From: an uncultured Synergistales bacterium
GTDB taxonomy: Bacteria > Synergistota > Synergistia > Synergistales > Aminobacteriaceae
Assembly (NCBI GenBank): GCA_905235395.1
Contig: CAJOLN010000006.1
Location: forward strand, 1 to 46,298
Direction of reading: 5' to 3'
DNA: 46,298 nucleotides
Made by a program: the position numbers and the translations under genes. Shown one piece after another: positions 7,917-18,548 of the stretch; within the stretch, counting starts at the first letter, position 1, and every line of letters starts with the position of its first letter. The notes beneath the pieces are model-generated. The model did no database searches and was not told where the DNA came from. It saw nothing but the letters and a program-made list of their open reading frames with translations.

Positions 7917-9474
7917 CGAGTGCTTTTGACTGCCTTATCGTTACCGTGCGTGTGTAGCATGAGAACGCGTCTTCTACGAATGCCTTATCGGGTTTTGGTG
8001 TGATGAAGCTGATTACAGGCACAATAACAAACCCTGCAAGCATACAGAATGCACCTGCGTTAATCGGTGACTGAAGTATCGCAGGGAAGTCCGGACGAAT
8101 GAAAATGTTCAATGTCATAACTACACTTGAGAATATGAAGTTTACCCAGCATGATAACTTCGTAACTCCCTTCCAGTATAAGCTGTACATGAACGGTGCC
8201 AGGAATGCTCCGGCTAATGCTCCCCATGATATACCCATTAACTGCGCAATGAACGTTATGTTTGAGCTGTACTGAATGAGAGCAAGAATTACCGATATAA
8301 TAATGAAGACTATGATTAGAATTCTCATAATGAATACCTGCTTCTTCTCGTCCATGTCCTTGATGAAATGACCTTTGAGCAAATCAAGCGTGAGTGTTGA
8401 ACTTGATGCAAGAACAAGAGACGAGAGTGTAGACATTGAAGCTGAGAGTACGAGAATCACAACTACGCCGAGCAGAATATCAGGAAGGTTTGAGAGCATG
8501 ACGGGAATAACGGAGTCGTAACCAGCAGCAGGTACACCAGTTCCCGCAGGGTCTAACTGTGATGAGAATAGTCTTCCGAATCCTCCGAGAAAATAACAGC
8601 CTCCCGCAATCACGACAGCAAAGAGCGTAGATATTACTGTGCCTTTCGTGATGTCGCTCTCATTCTTGATCGCATAAAATTTCTGCACCATTTGAGGAAG
8701 TCCCCATGTGCCTAAGCTCGTAAGTATGACGACAAACATTAAGTTCAATGGATCAGGCCCTAAGAATGACGCAAAGATTCCGGGAGATTTTGCGAGTGCA
8801 GTTGATGCATGAGGGTCTGATACGCTTGCAAGTCCTGCGAGTGCGTTCAAGAGTCCTCCTTGTGATGAGATGACTGCAATTATCACTGCGGTAATTCCAA
8901 AGAGCATTATGATTCCCTGTATGAAATCATTAATCGCTGTGGCCATGTATCCGCCTGCAACAACGTATATTCCCGTTAAGACCGCCATGAAGATGACGCA
9001 TATTGAATAATCTACACTGAATGCCATTCCGAACAGCCTGCTGAGACCATTATATAAACTCGCAGTATATGGAATCAAAAATACGAAGCATATTATAGAT
9101 GCAGCTATCTTTAGTGCCTCACTCCTGAATCTTTTTCCGAAGAAGTCAGGCATTGTTGCACTGGATAAATATTGACTCATGATTCGCGTTCTGCGGCCAA
9201 GTACTGCCCAAGCCATTAACGAACCTATGAATGCATTTCCGAGTCCTGCCCACGTTGCCGCAATTCCGTAACGCCATCCGAACTGACCGGCATATCCCAC
9301 GAACACAACTGCGGAGAAATAGCTTGTACCGTATGCAAATGCTGTGAGCCACGGCCCTACTGCTCTTCCTCCGAGAACAAAGCCGCTGACATCTGTTGAA
9401 TGCTTCCGGCAGTATAAACCAATAGCGAGCATCAAACCGAAGAATACTACTACAAGTAATATTTTGATGAACAT
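7906..9474 (-). CDS. Sodium:solute symporter (SSS/SLC5 family)
   Basis: A 522-residue inner-membrane protein with about 13 hydrophobic segments, normal for PutP/PanF-type symporters, which use the Na+ gradient to import solutes. Visible family features are the first helix and GFVLGGRAVGPWLTAFAYGTSYFSAVVFVGYAGQ, where the second helix carries the cation/substrate contacts, and the TM5-6 stretch VVAGGYMATAINDFIQGIIM. LASSSTLTLDLLKGH in TM8-9 matches the second sodium-site region, rich in Ser/Thr. It starts at ATG 9474 after a GGAAAGTGAG-like ribosome site and overlaps the amidohydrolase downstream. Substrate cannot be named; proline, pantothenate and organic acids are all possible in the family. 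Confidence 0.9.
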   Translation of the reverse strand: MFIKILLVVVFFGLMLAIGLYCRKHSTDVSGFVLGGRAVGPWLTAFAYGTSYFSAVVFVGYAGQFGWRYGIAATWAGLGNAFIGSLMAWAVLGRRTRIMSQYLSSATMPDFFGKRFRSEALKIAASIICFVFLIPYTASLYNGLSRLFGMAFSVDYSICVIFMAVLTGIYVVAGGYMATAINDFIQGIIMLFGITAVIIAVISSQGGLLNALAGLASVSDPHASTALAKSPGIFASFLGPDPLNLMFVVILTSLGTWGLPQMVQKFYAIKNESDITKGTVISTLFAVVIAGGCYFLGGFGRLFSSQLDPAGTGVPAAGYDSVIPVMLSNLPDILLGVVVILVLSASMSTLSSLVLASSSTLTLDLLKGHFIKDMDEKKQVFIMRILIIVFIIISVILALIQYSSNITFIAQLMGISWGALAGAFLAPFMYSLYWKGVTKLSCWVNFIFSSVVMTLNIFIRPDFPAILQSPINAGAFCMLAGFVIVPVISFITPKPDKAFVEDAFSCYTRTVTIRQSKALGDD

Positions 9475-9610
9475 AAATTTTGTCTCACTTTCCTAATGTA
9501 AAATCAAATGGAAAGATTAAGGCTTTGCGAATTCAGAATCAAGAATCATAAATGACACTCTGAGATATGCTTTAGCTTTTGGTCTTGAAATTATGAAAGG
9601 ATAAAAAAAT

Positions 9611-9686
9611 TGGCTCCACCACCAGGACTCGAACCTGGAACCTAATGATTAACAGTCATCCGCGCTGCCGATTGCGCTATGGTGGA
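9611..9686 (-). tRNA. tRNA-Asn (anticodon GTT)
   Basis: A 76-nt cloverleaf with encoded CCA at 9611-9613. The acceptor arm is TCCACCA paired with TGGTGGA, discriminator G. The anticodon loop is CTGTTAA with GTT, and the T arm is CCAGG-TTCGAGT-CCTGG. Confidence 0.97.
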
Positions 9687-9702
9687 ACGCAAAACGAAGA
9701 AG

Positions 9703-9731
9703 ATTTTAATCTCACATTCTGATTTTGTCAA
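9703..9731 (-). promoter_or_regulatory. Promoter for tRNA-Asn
   Basis: On the minus strand TTGACA (9731-9726) and TAAAAT (9708-9703) are spaced by 17 bases, ending about 16 bases before the tRNA 5' end. Confidence 0.7.
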
Positions 9732-9780
9732 CTAATGCTATGATTCACTCAATAATTTTTCAGGAGGCATATTATCATTC

Positions 9781-10710
9781 ATGAACCGTAAACTTTTGAC
9801 TTTTATATTAATTCTCTGCGTGATAATGTTCGCAAATTCAGCCTGGCCTGACTTCGGGAACTTTTCGGGAAATTCAGATTACGGCAGTTCATCGTCATCA
9901 AGCTCAAGTTCATCAAGTTCATCATGGGGCGGCGGCAGTTACAGTTCGGGAAGTGATTACAATTTTGGATATACGGCAGGCTTTCTCTCAGACTCAGGCG
10001 ATGATTTAGGCACAACGTTTCTTGCAGTGGCGGCAGTAGCGATATGGATAGCAATAGCGTACTCACGAAACAGGAGGAAACAGAGACGTGAAGAGTTCAA
10101 CAACAGGAACATAATCACAGAAGAGGCACGCAATTTGAATCCAATGAACGAATACACAGAACTAGACCATGAATTCAACGAGGGAAGGATTAAGTCTATG
10201 ATGTCGAATCTGTATGTGCAAATGCAGGATAAATGGCATGAGAAGGATATTTCAAGTCTGAGGCCGTACATGACAGATGAATTCTATTCGCAGATGGACA
10301 GACAGCTTGAGGCATTCAGGAGGACAGGCAGAACGGATTGCACAGAAAGAATTGCGGTGCTATCTGTTAATCTGAAAGGCTGGTATCAGTCGGGCGGAAT
10401 GGATTACATTGTTGTAAGGCTTAATTCGCGAATCGTGTCGTATGTCATCGAGGACAGAAGCGGCAAAGTTATAGCAGGAGATATGAACCGAGAGAAGTTC
10501 ATGGAGTATGAGATAGAATTATCACGAAAGACAGGAACATTAACGAATCCAGAAGGCGATGACGTGAAGACCGCAACATGTCCTCACTGCGGTGCACCTC
10601 TGAAACTCAATGCGTCTGCACAGTGCGAATACTGCGGAAGTGTAATCACGAGAGTAAATACGAACTGGGCAATCTCAAACATGAAGGGAATATCACAAAG
10701 GACAGTGTAA
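9781..10710 (+). CDS. Tim44-like domain membrane protein with C-terminal zinc ribbon
   Basis: A 309-residue protein. Residues 1-21 look like a signal peptide or signal anchor. A Gly/Ser-rich low-complexity stretch follows, including a run of 13 Ser (near residues 37-49), then a membrane helix near residues 78-95 (TTFLAVAAVAIWIAIAY) and a basic stop-transfer RNRRKQRR. Residues 120-245 (EFNEGRIKSMMSNLYVQMQDKW...) match bacterial Tim44-like domains in order and spacing. The C-terminus has a CPHCG-16-CEYCG zinc ribbon. Related proteins occur in many bacteria but their role is not settled. AGGAGG at 9762 is 13 bases ahead of the ATG, rather far, but no alternative in-frame start is closer. Single gene, with its own terminator. 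Confidence 0.75.
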   Translation: MNRKLLTFILILCVIMFANSAWPDFGNFSGNSDYGSSSSSSSSSSSSSWGGGSYSSGSDYNFGYTAGFLSDSGDDLGTTFLAVAAVAIWIAIAYSRNRRKQRREEFNNRNIITEEARNLNPMNEYTELDHEFNEGRIKSMMSNLYVQMQDKWHEKDISSLRPYMTDEFYSQMDRQLEAFRRTGRTDCTERIAVLSVNLKGWYQSGGMDYIVVRLNSRIVSYVIEDRSGKVIAGDMNREKFMEYEIELSRKTGTLTNPEGDDVKTATCPHCGAPLKLNASAQCEYCGSVITRVNTNWAISNMKGISQRTV

Positions 10711-10725
10711 AGTTAAAATATTAAA

Positions 10726-10756
10726 GCCGGAGTAAAAATTCGCTCCGGCATTTTTT
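10726..10756 (+). terminator. Intrinsic terminator after Tim44-like gene
   Basis: GCCGGAG (10726-10732) pairs with CTCCGGC (10743-10749), followed by ATTTTTT. The kinase fragment converges from the other side and has no clear U-run of its own here. Confidence 0.85.
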
Positions 10757-10766
10757 GTGTCATCTC

Positions 10767-12374
10767 TTATGCTTTGAGTGCGTCATTCAATCCGTTCCAG
10801 TCCATATTTCTCGCTGAGTTTTCAATCTTCTCAAACCTTGCAGATTCACTCTCTGGAATTTTATACTTCCTGACCTCCTCAATCACACTGTCAATCGCAT
10901 CAATGTCAAAGCTGGCCGAAAATTCCTTTATGGCCTCGTATGCTTCATTCAATGACTCACGCGAAATCTCTGGTGCTGATTCTCGTGCTTTATCCTTTGC
11001 CGCGTACAACGGTGAAAGTATATCAATCAGACTTCGGTAATCCTCAAGGAGTTTAGGTGTGCGTTCCTGAATCTGAAGCATTGATGATTCAGACAAATCA
11101 TTTCCGCAGTCTTCAAGATGTCTCGCATCATCAGAGAGTTTCAATGCACCGATTAATCTTGCGGAACTCTTCAGCGCATGTACTTTTATCGTGTAGTTCT
11201 TATAGTCTCCATTCATGAAGAATAATTCTATTGCGTTGGAATTCTCATTGATTGAACGATAGAACTGTTCAAGTGTTCGGGCTAATATGTCTTCGTTCGA
11301 GCATACTCTGACTGCATCATCATAGCTCAATCCCTCTGCTGTTTCATAGAACTCTTCAAGCTCAGTATGTCCTGCGTCAGTTCCGTTACTGCTCTCATCA
11401 TCGGCGAATGTCTTCTGAAGTATCACTTTGGATTCGGGAAGATATTTCACAAGCATATTCTCGATTGCAGGGCCTTCAACAGGTTTCGATAAGTAGTTAG
11501 TGAATCCGAGACGAAGATATTCTTCACGTGCACCGCTCACTGCGTCTGCCGTAAGACATATCACAGGCGTATCATGATTCATTCCTCCGTCCTGACTGCG
11601 AATGTTCTGCATGGCCTCTGTTCCGTCCATTTGTGGCATTCTCTGATCCATGAAGATTAAATCATATTTTGTCTTCTTCGTGAGCGATAATGCTTCAAAT
11701 CCGCTTGAGGCAGTATCAATCTTAATCTCAGTTTTGCTCAGTAAACCTTCAACGACCGTGAGATTCATATCAGTATCATCAACAACGAGTATATGTGCCT
11801 CTGGTGCTCTGAATGATTCTCTGTATGCTCTCATGCTCTGAATGTACTGGTTGAATTTCTCCTGAAAGTTTCCTATTGCCTCATCACGAATGATTTTCTG
11901 CGGAAGTCTTATTGTGAACGTTGAGCCTTTTCCGTATTCACTATCAACATTCACTTCACCTTTCATCATCTCAAGAAGATTCTTCGTGATTGATAATCCT
12001 AATCCAGTACCTTCAACTGTGCTGTTGCGTTCGAGGTCAACACGCTGAAATTTCCCGAACAGTTTTGGAAGGTCTTCGCTCTTTATGCCTATGCCTGTAT
12101 CTTTGACGGTGAAGATGAGGTTAATCATATCATCATCCCGAACGCCTTCAACATGAAACGATACGCTGCCTTTATCCGTATATTTCACCGCGTTATTCAG
12201 GATATTCACGACAACCTGACGTACACGAACAGGGTCTCCGTAAAGCTCATCGGGAAGTGTCTCATCAACATTAACGTGAAACTCAAGATTTTTCTGCTTG
12301 GCCTTGAAGATTATCATGTTTGTAACGTCATTAAGAACGGAACTTAATTTGTAAATTGCATTAACGATTTCCAT
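10767..12374 (-). pseudogene. C-terminal part of a broken hybrid histidine kinase: HATPase, receiver and HPt domains
   Basis: A 535-residue frame carrying the output half of a hybrid sensor kinase. The GHKL ATPase has NILNNAVKYT (N box, Asn near 60), DTGIGI near 92-97 and GTGLGL near 122-127. The receiver (residues 193-305) has the acidic pair at VVDD, phosphoacceptor Asp243 in FMDQRMP and Lys297 in LSKPVE. The HPt domain has phosphoacceptor His399 in KVHALKSSARLIG. Its first codons, MEIVNAIYKLSSVLNDV, normally follow the HisKA helix as FSKIxAGKMEI. The DNA just before them, read in this frame, encodes Ala-Gly-Lys. The other half of that motif ends the upstream frame one base away. It therefore looks like the downstream piece of one gene split by an indel, not a native start. 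No ribosome site precedes its ATG. Confidence 0.8.
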
Positions 12375-12375
12375 T

Positions 12376-14241
12376 TTACCGGCTTATCTTCGAGAAGTCC
12401 AGTATGTCATTGATGATTGATAACAAATTCTTTCCTGCACTTTCAACGTTACGTGCATATTTCGTAATCTTCTTATCTTTGCTCTCTCGAATTATCATTT
12501 CATTCATACCTAAGACCGCGTTAATCGGCGTTCTAATCTCATGAGACATGCTCGCAAGAAATTCACTCTTTGCAGTGTTAGCTTTTTCCGCATGAGCCTT
12601 CGCAATCTCTAACAATTTTTCGCGTTCACTTCTGACAGAAAATATGCTGAGAAGAATCACGAGACTTATTACGCATAATCCCATTTGAATCAGGTTGTTC
12701 TTTATCAGTGATGCACGTATGACGTAATAGTCCATGCCTCCGCTTATTACTACCCGTACATCGTTATAGACTTCCTGACGCATCCATATTGCCGACACGA
12801 AGAACAGAAGAAGGAGCATTGCAGTCCATACCATAATGGAATTTCCGAAACGCCTGCTTTTATCCTTACCGACAATGTACCTGAAGAAAGCGAGTCCGAG
12901 AATGCCCCACACAGTGAGAATCAAATATGATTCAGGGGAGAGTGTGCTTATTGCCCAGAAGTTTGGAACGACAGCGAGAATGAAAAATCCAACGGATATT
13001 ATGACACCCAAAGCTCCGACAAATTGAACTCCGCGTTTGCCTTCCTTCCATGCAAATTTGAATGCCGCCGCTGAAGTGTAACCGTAAACTATTGTTGCAC
13101 CTACCGAAGTAACATCAACAATCCAGCCTACAGCAGTTCGTCCCATGAACGGAATGAATATCGATACGGCCATGATGAACATGATGCATTTCGCAGGAGT
13201 TTTGAATCTTCCGAGTGAATGAAATTTTTCGGAGATAATGCCTTCATCAGCAACAGCATATAGCAGACGTGAAGCCGCAACATAATTTCCGACTATGCCT
13301 GTTACAACTCCTCCGATTAAAGTGAATGCAAGAACAATAAGCCCTGCATTGCCCATAATCTTTTGTGTCGCGAAGAAAACAGGAAGACCTTTGAGACCTT
13401 CGAGATTGCCGATGTCTTTTATGTATGCAGTCCAGTCCGAATAACCTTCAGGCTGAACTGTAACAGCAAGCCACGTCAGGAATGTATACGCTATTCCTCC
13501 TGCGATTACTGCTGAGGCCATGATGAGAAATGATTTCCTGACAGAAAATTTGAATTCACCCGTTGAATGCGATACTGATTCAAATCCAACAAATGCCCAG
13601 GGGACTAATGCCGCTACCTGTATAATCTGAACGTAAACTTCTTCGCCGTCAGAGAACCATGCTTGAGACATACTAGCTCCATTAGTCTTAATGAGTGCAA
13701 CGCATAGACAGAAGACGATTCCGAAAAACAGAATCAGAGCCATTAATGTCTGAACGAATCCTGTCATCTTCCCGCTGAATATGCAGATGAATCCGAATAA
13801 TAATATTGCACCTATGGATACGAGTGCTTCACCAAAATAGACATCATAGCCTGCAACAGTGTAATGAAACCCGAACTGAAAGATTCCGCCTGCAAGATTC
13901 CTCGCGATGAGAACGAGTGCAGTTGCGTTAGCCCAGAGTATTGCTATGTATGTAAGAATGAGAAACCATGAGCATAGAAATCCGTGATCATATCCAAAAG
14001 CCTCTTTTGTATACGTGAAAGCTCCTCCGCTGCCTGCGTAATGATTCATAAGGTAGTGATAGTTGAAGCTGATTATTAACATTAATGCCGCGCCTATCGA
14101 CATACCTATGATTGTTCCCATTGGGCCGGCTGTCGGAAGAAATGTTGTGCCTGGCATCATGAAAGCTCCCCAGCCAACAGTACAGCCGAAAGCTAGAGAC
14201 CATGCTCCTAATGGTGATAAATACCTGTCAGGTTTCCTCAT
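12376..14241 (-). pseudogene. N-terminal part of a broken APC permease/histidine kinase fusion: permease plus HisKA
   Basis: A 621-residue frame. Residues 1-440 are an APC-superfamily amino-acid permease: the first helix has FGCTVGWGAFMMPG, with the unwound Gly-rich substrate site of the LeuT fold, followed by about 11 more hydrophobic segments. The amphipathic GSGGAFTYTKEAFG and FVGFESVSHSTGEFK are typical of APC members. Two extra helices flank a short outside loop (residues ~470-545). Then a linker helix leads to a HisKA dimerisation domain with phosphoacceptor His567 in SMSHEIRTPIN. The frame stops right after DFSKISR, where intact kinases read DFSKIEAGKME. The continuation is in another frame at 12374. 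The start at 14241 has GAGGAG 9 bases ahead; the longer open frame into groEL is rejected. Inferred role of the intact protein: a transporter-like sensor for an amino acid. Confidence 0.8.
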
Positions 14242-14335
14242 GCGATTCTTCTCCTCTTGAACATAAATTGAATAAGTCTTTGAAAGTATACAACAGCTAA
14301 TAGAACAGGCAAAACACAAAAGGAAAAGTGAGCAC

Positions 14336-14366
14336 AAAAAAACCGGAAGCCTTTCAAGACCTCCGG
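14336..14366 (-). terminator. Intrinsic terminator after groEL
   Basis: On the minus strand CCGGAGG pairs with CTTCCGG (one G-T pair) and is followed by seven Ts. It separates groEL from the downstream permease/kinase gene. Confidence 0.85.
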
Positions 14367-14392
14367 CTGAAGATTCAAAACTTCTGTTGAGA

Positions 14393-16051
<1,659 letters not shown>

Positions 16052-16342
16052 TTATTTCTCTATGATTGCAAGCACGTCACGTTCACTGAATATCACAAGC
16101 TCTTCATCATCTAATTTTACTTCTGTTCCTGCGTACTTGCTGAATATGATTCTGTCTCCGACTTTTACCTCTACGGGCTGTTTCTGTCCGTTATCAAGAA
16201 TTTTTCCTGTTCCTACTGCAATAACTTCGCCTTCAGTTGGCTTTTCTTTTGCTGTATCCGGAAGAAGAATTCCGCCTTTTGTTTTTTCATCGCGCGTTAC
16301 AACTTTCACTACTATTCTGTCGCCCAATGGTTTCAGTTTCAT
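16052..16342 (-). CDS. groS: Co-chaperonin GroES (HSP10)
   Basis: A 96-residue protein of normal length. It begins [15 protein letters not shown] and carries the mobile loop ([18 protein letters not shown]) that contacts GroEL and caps the folding chamber. It continues with [10 protein letters not shown] and ends in [17 protein letters not shown] lies ahead of the ATG at 16342. It is the first gene of the groE operon, with the CIRCE operator immediately upstream. Confidence 0.99.
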   Translation of the reverse strand: MKLKPLGDRIVVKVVTRDEKTKGGILLPDTAKEKPTEGEVIAVGTGKILDNGQKQPVEVKVGDRIIFSKYAGTEVKLDDEELVIFSERDVLAIIEK

Positions 16343-16365
16343 TTTCTATTATGCCTCCTCTTTTA

Positions 16366-16392
16366 ATGGCACTCAATATTGCAGAGTGCTAA
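16366..16392 (-). promoter_or_regulatory. CIRCE operator (HrcA binding site)
   Basis: On the minus strand TTAGCACTC, nine bases, then GAGTGCCAT: an inverted repeat with two mismatches in the right arm against the consensus TTAGCACTC-N9-GAGTGCTAA. It lies between the promoter and the groES start, where HrcA would block transcription until heat stress. Confidence 0.93.
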
Positions 16393-16407
16393 TCAACAAC
16401 GCGGGGA

Positions 16408-16436
16408 ATGATAAACCTATGAAGAGAAAAACGCAA
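16408..16436 (-). promoter_or_regulatory. groES-groEL promoter
   Basis: On the minus strand TTGCGT (16436-16431) and TATCAT (16413-16408) are spaced by 17 bases. Transcription would start just before the CIRCE element. Confidence 0.75.
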
Positions 16437-16535
16437 TAGTTAATTTTACTTAGGCATATATAATTTGACTATGAACTTGCTTTAACATTTACACTTTTGA
16501 AATCATAAAGAATTTTTTCACAAGGAGATAATGAA

Positions 16536-16943
16536 ATGACAGAACCGTTAAGCATATTCCCAATCGGAGAACCGAACAATGCATATGCGCAGTACTTTGA
16601 TGGTCAGAGTTATCTTGCGCCGATTTCAACTGAGCAAATTGGAATCTTCAATGTGACATTTGAACCAGGCTGTCGGAATCACTGGCACATTCACCACGCA
16701 AAAACTGGAGGAGGCCAGATACTAATCGTTGTTGCAGGACGAGGTTACTATCAGGAAGAAGGAAAGCCAGCAAGAGAGTTAAAGCCCGGAGATGTAGTGA
16801 ATATACCTGCGAACGTAAAGCACTGGCACGGTGCAGCAAAAGATTCATGGTTTCAGCATCTCGCGGTTGAAGTTTCAGGTGAAGAAACATCAAATGAATG
16901 GTGCGAAGCTGTTTCATCTGAAGAATATGCAAAATTGAAATGA
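16536..16943 (+). CDS. Cupin-domain protein
   Basis: A 135-residue cytoplasmic protein consisting of one small beta-barrel cupin domain. Motif 1 reads NHWHIHHAKTGGGQILIVVAGRGYYQEEG, supplying His residues and a Glu for metal binding. Motif 2 reads GDVVNIPANVKHWHGA with the last metal-binding His. Similar single-cupin proteins often sit beside carboxymuconolactone-decarboxylase-like genes, as here, where the partner starts 12 bases downstream. Ribosome site AAGGAG is about 9 bases upstream. Reaction unknown; aromatic-ring or quinone-related chemistry is only suggested by context. Confidence 0.85.
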   Translation: MTEPLSIFPIGEPNNAYAQYFDGQSYLAPISTEQIGIFNVTFEPGCRNHWHIHHAKTGGGQILIVVAGRGYYQEEGKPARELKPGDVVNIPANVKHWHGAAKDSWFQHLAVEVSGEETSNEWCEAVSSEEYAKLK

Positions 16944-16955
16944 GGATGAGATTTC

Positions 16956-17717
16956 ATGAAAATAATTTTAATCGGAGTAATTATCGTTATGGTTATGAGT
17001 TCATGCGTTCATGCTAACGTCGATGAATTCAAATCAACTGACCCGGAATTTTATGCGTTCTTTGAAAATTTCGCAGGTGTTGAAGTTCCAGCACAGTCAA
17101 AATTAGATTCACGTACAAGATACATGGCCATACTTGCGACATTAATGGGCTGTCAGGGAATCGATGAGTTCAAAGCTATTCTTCCTGATGCAATCGAAGC
17201 AGGGGTTAAGCCTTCGGAAGTGAAAGAGATAATTTATCAGGGTACAGCGTATTTAGGAATTGGCAGAACATATGCGTTCCTGAAATCCGCAATTGAGATA
17301 TTCAAAACGCTCGGCATAACTCTTCCGCTGAGTAATGCATCAACGACTACACCAGAGAATCGAATTGAGAAAGGCAATGAAGCTCAGGTGAAAATTTTCG
17401 GTGAAGGCATGAAAGGTTTTCAGAATTCCGGGCCTGAAGAGACAAAGCATATTAACAAATGGCTTGCGGGAAATTGTTTCGGAGATTACTACACGCGCAA
17501 AGGACTCACTCTCAGAGAACGGGAGATGATTACGTTCTGCTATATATCTGCTCAGGGAGGGTGCGAACCTCAGCTCATCGCTCACGCAAAAGGCAACATG
17601 AACACAGGCAATGATAAAGCATTTTTGATTGATGTCGTCTCACAATGCCTGCCGTATATAGGTTATCCGCGAAGCCTCAATGCAATTTCATGCATCAATA
17701 AAGCCGCAGAAAATTAA
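16956..17717 (+). CDS. Exported protein with two carboxymuconolactone-decarboxylase-like (AhpD-fold) domains
   Basis: A 253-residue protein. Residues 1-20 form a signal peptide ending CVHA. The SSC within it is a weak lipobox candidate, with Met rather than Leu or Val at -3. Residues ~45-115 and ~155-245 are two all-helical CMD domains: RYMAILATLMGCQGIDEFKAILPDAIEAGV and LREREMITFCYISAQGGCEPQLIAHAKG. Each has the family's conserved Cys near an acidic/His helix, but neither has the CxxC of AhpD peroxidase partners, so thiol peroxidase support is less likely. It follows a cupin gene and precedes a CcdA-like gene. The enzyme role is unassigned; export is inferred from the leader. Confidence 0.75.
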   Translation: MKIILIGVIIVMVMSSCVHANVDEFKSTDPEFYAFFENFAGVEVPAQSKLDSRTRYMAILATLMGCQGIDEFKAILPDAIEAGVKPSEVKEIIYQGTAYLGIGRTYAFLKSAIEIFKTLGITLPLSNASTTTPENRIEKGNEAQVKIFGEGMKGFQNSGPEETKHINKWLAGNCFGDYYTRKGLTLREREMITFCYISAQGGCEPQLIAHAKGNMNTGNDKAFLIDVVSQCLPYIGYPRSLNAISCINKAAEN

Positions 17718-17794
17718 ACTCGAAGTAATATATACTTTCAGCCGTACTTGTGAAGTTTGCAGGTACGGTTAATTTTTTTGCAGGAGTGTTTATC

Positions 17795-18499
17795 ATGCTC
17801 GATAAAATTTTTGATGTCATGTTTTCATCAGGAGCATTGAAATATTTTGGTGCGTTCATGTGGGGAATTGCCAGCGTAATATTAAGTCCATGCGGAATAA
17901 GTTCAGTTCCTCTTGTTGTAAGTTACATCACTAACACTGATAATCCTTCAAGATTTCGTGCGTTCATCATCTCATGTGCATTCTGTCTTGGAATAATCTT
18001 CAATCTAATGCTTGTTGCATTCGTTACGTCTGGAATAGGAATGATTCTTGGAGGTTACGAGCGATTTTTGACGCTGATAGTTGCGGTTGTATTTATCGTT
18101 ATGGGATTGCATTTAACCGGAATAATTCACGTTCGCTTCTTCTCGTTTGGTTCTGGAGGAAAGGGAACTGAATCGCAGAACATAAAGGGTGCAGTCATTC
18201 TCGGAATTGTATCGGGGCTTGCACTTGGCCCTTGTTCAATTGCATATGTCAGCCCTGTTTTATCGCTTGCAATGTCGGAAGCATCAGAAGGTTTCTTTTA
18301 TGCGGCTGGATTGATTCTCTCTTATGCACTGGGATATAGTTTTGTGCTTGTGATTGCCGGGACATTTGCGCAGGTTTTCACAGGTTTCCTTCAGAGTGAA
18401 CGAGGCGATAAGGTGTTAAGTGCAGTGAATGTGATTTGCGGAATTGCATTGATATTCGGAGGAGGATATTTGATTCGTGAGATGATGTATGTGATTTAA
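17795..18499 (+). CDS. CcdA/DsbD-transmembrane-type thiol electron carrier
   Basis: A 234-residue membrane protein with six hydrophobic segments, the size of CcdA, which passes electrons from cytoplasmic thioredoxin to the outside of the membrane. Both halves of the internal duplication carry the expected Cys-Pro-type motif: VILSPCGISSVPL in helix 1 and LALGPCSIAYVSPVL in helix 4, the redox-active pair. The start at ATG 17795 is preferred, with AGGAG 8 bases ahead; the frame is open back to a GTG at 17750 without a ribosome site. It comes 77 bases after the exported CMD gene, suggesting that protein or another extracytoplasmic thiol protein receives its electrons. Confidence 0.85.
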   Translation: MLDKIFDVMFSSGALKYFGAFMWGIASVILSPCGISSVPLVVSYITNTDNPSRFRAFIISCAFCLGIIFNLMLVAFVTSGIGMILGGYERFLTLIVAVVFIVMGLHLTGIIHVRFFSFGSGGKGTESQNIKGAVILGIVSGLALGPCSIAYVSPVLSLAMSEASEGFFYAAGLILSYALGYSFVLVIAGTFAQVFTGFLQSERGDKVLSAVNVICGIALIFGGGYLIREMMYVI

Positions 18500-18508
18500 C
18501 AAAAAAAA

Positions 18509-18542
18509 TGCAGGCCCTGAAATTTTTTATTCAGACCTGCAT
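18509..18542. terminator. Bidirectional terminator between ccdA-like and TRAP genes
   Basis: ATGCAGG (18509-18515) pairs with CCTGCAT (18536-18542), extended inward by CTGAA/TTCAG with small bulges. An A-run (18501-18508) gives a U-run on the minus strand, so it best serves the TRAP transporter operon. Confidence 0.7.
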
Positions 18543-18548
18543 AAAATT

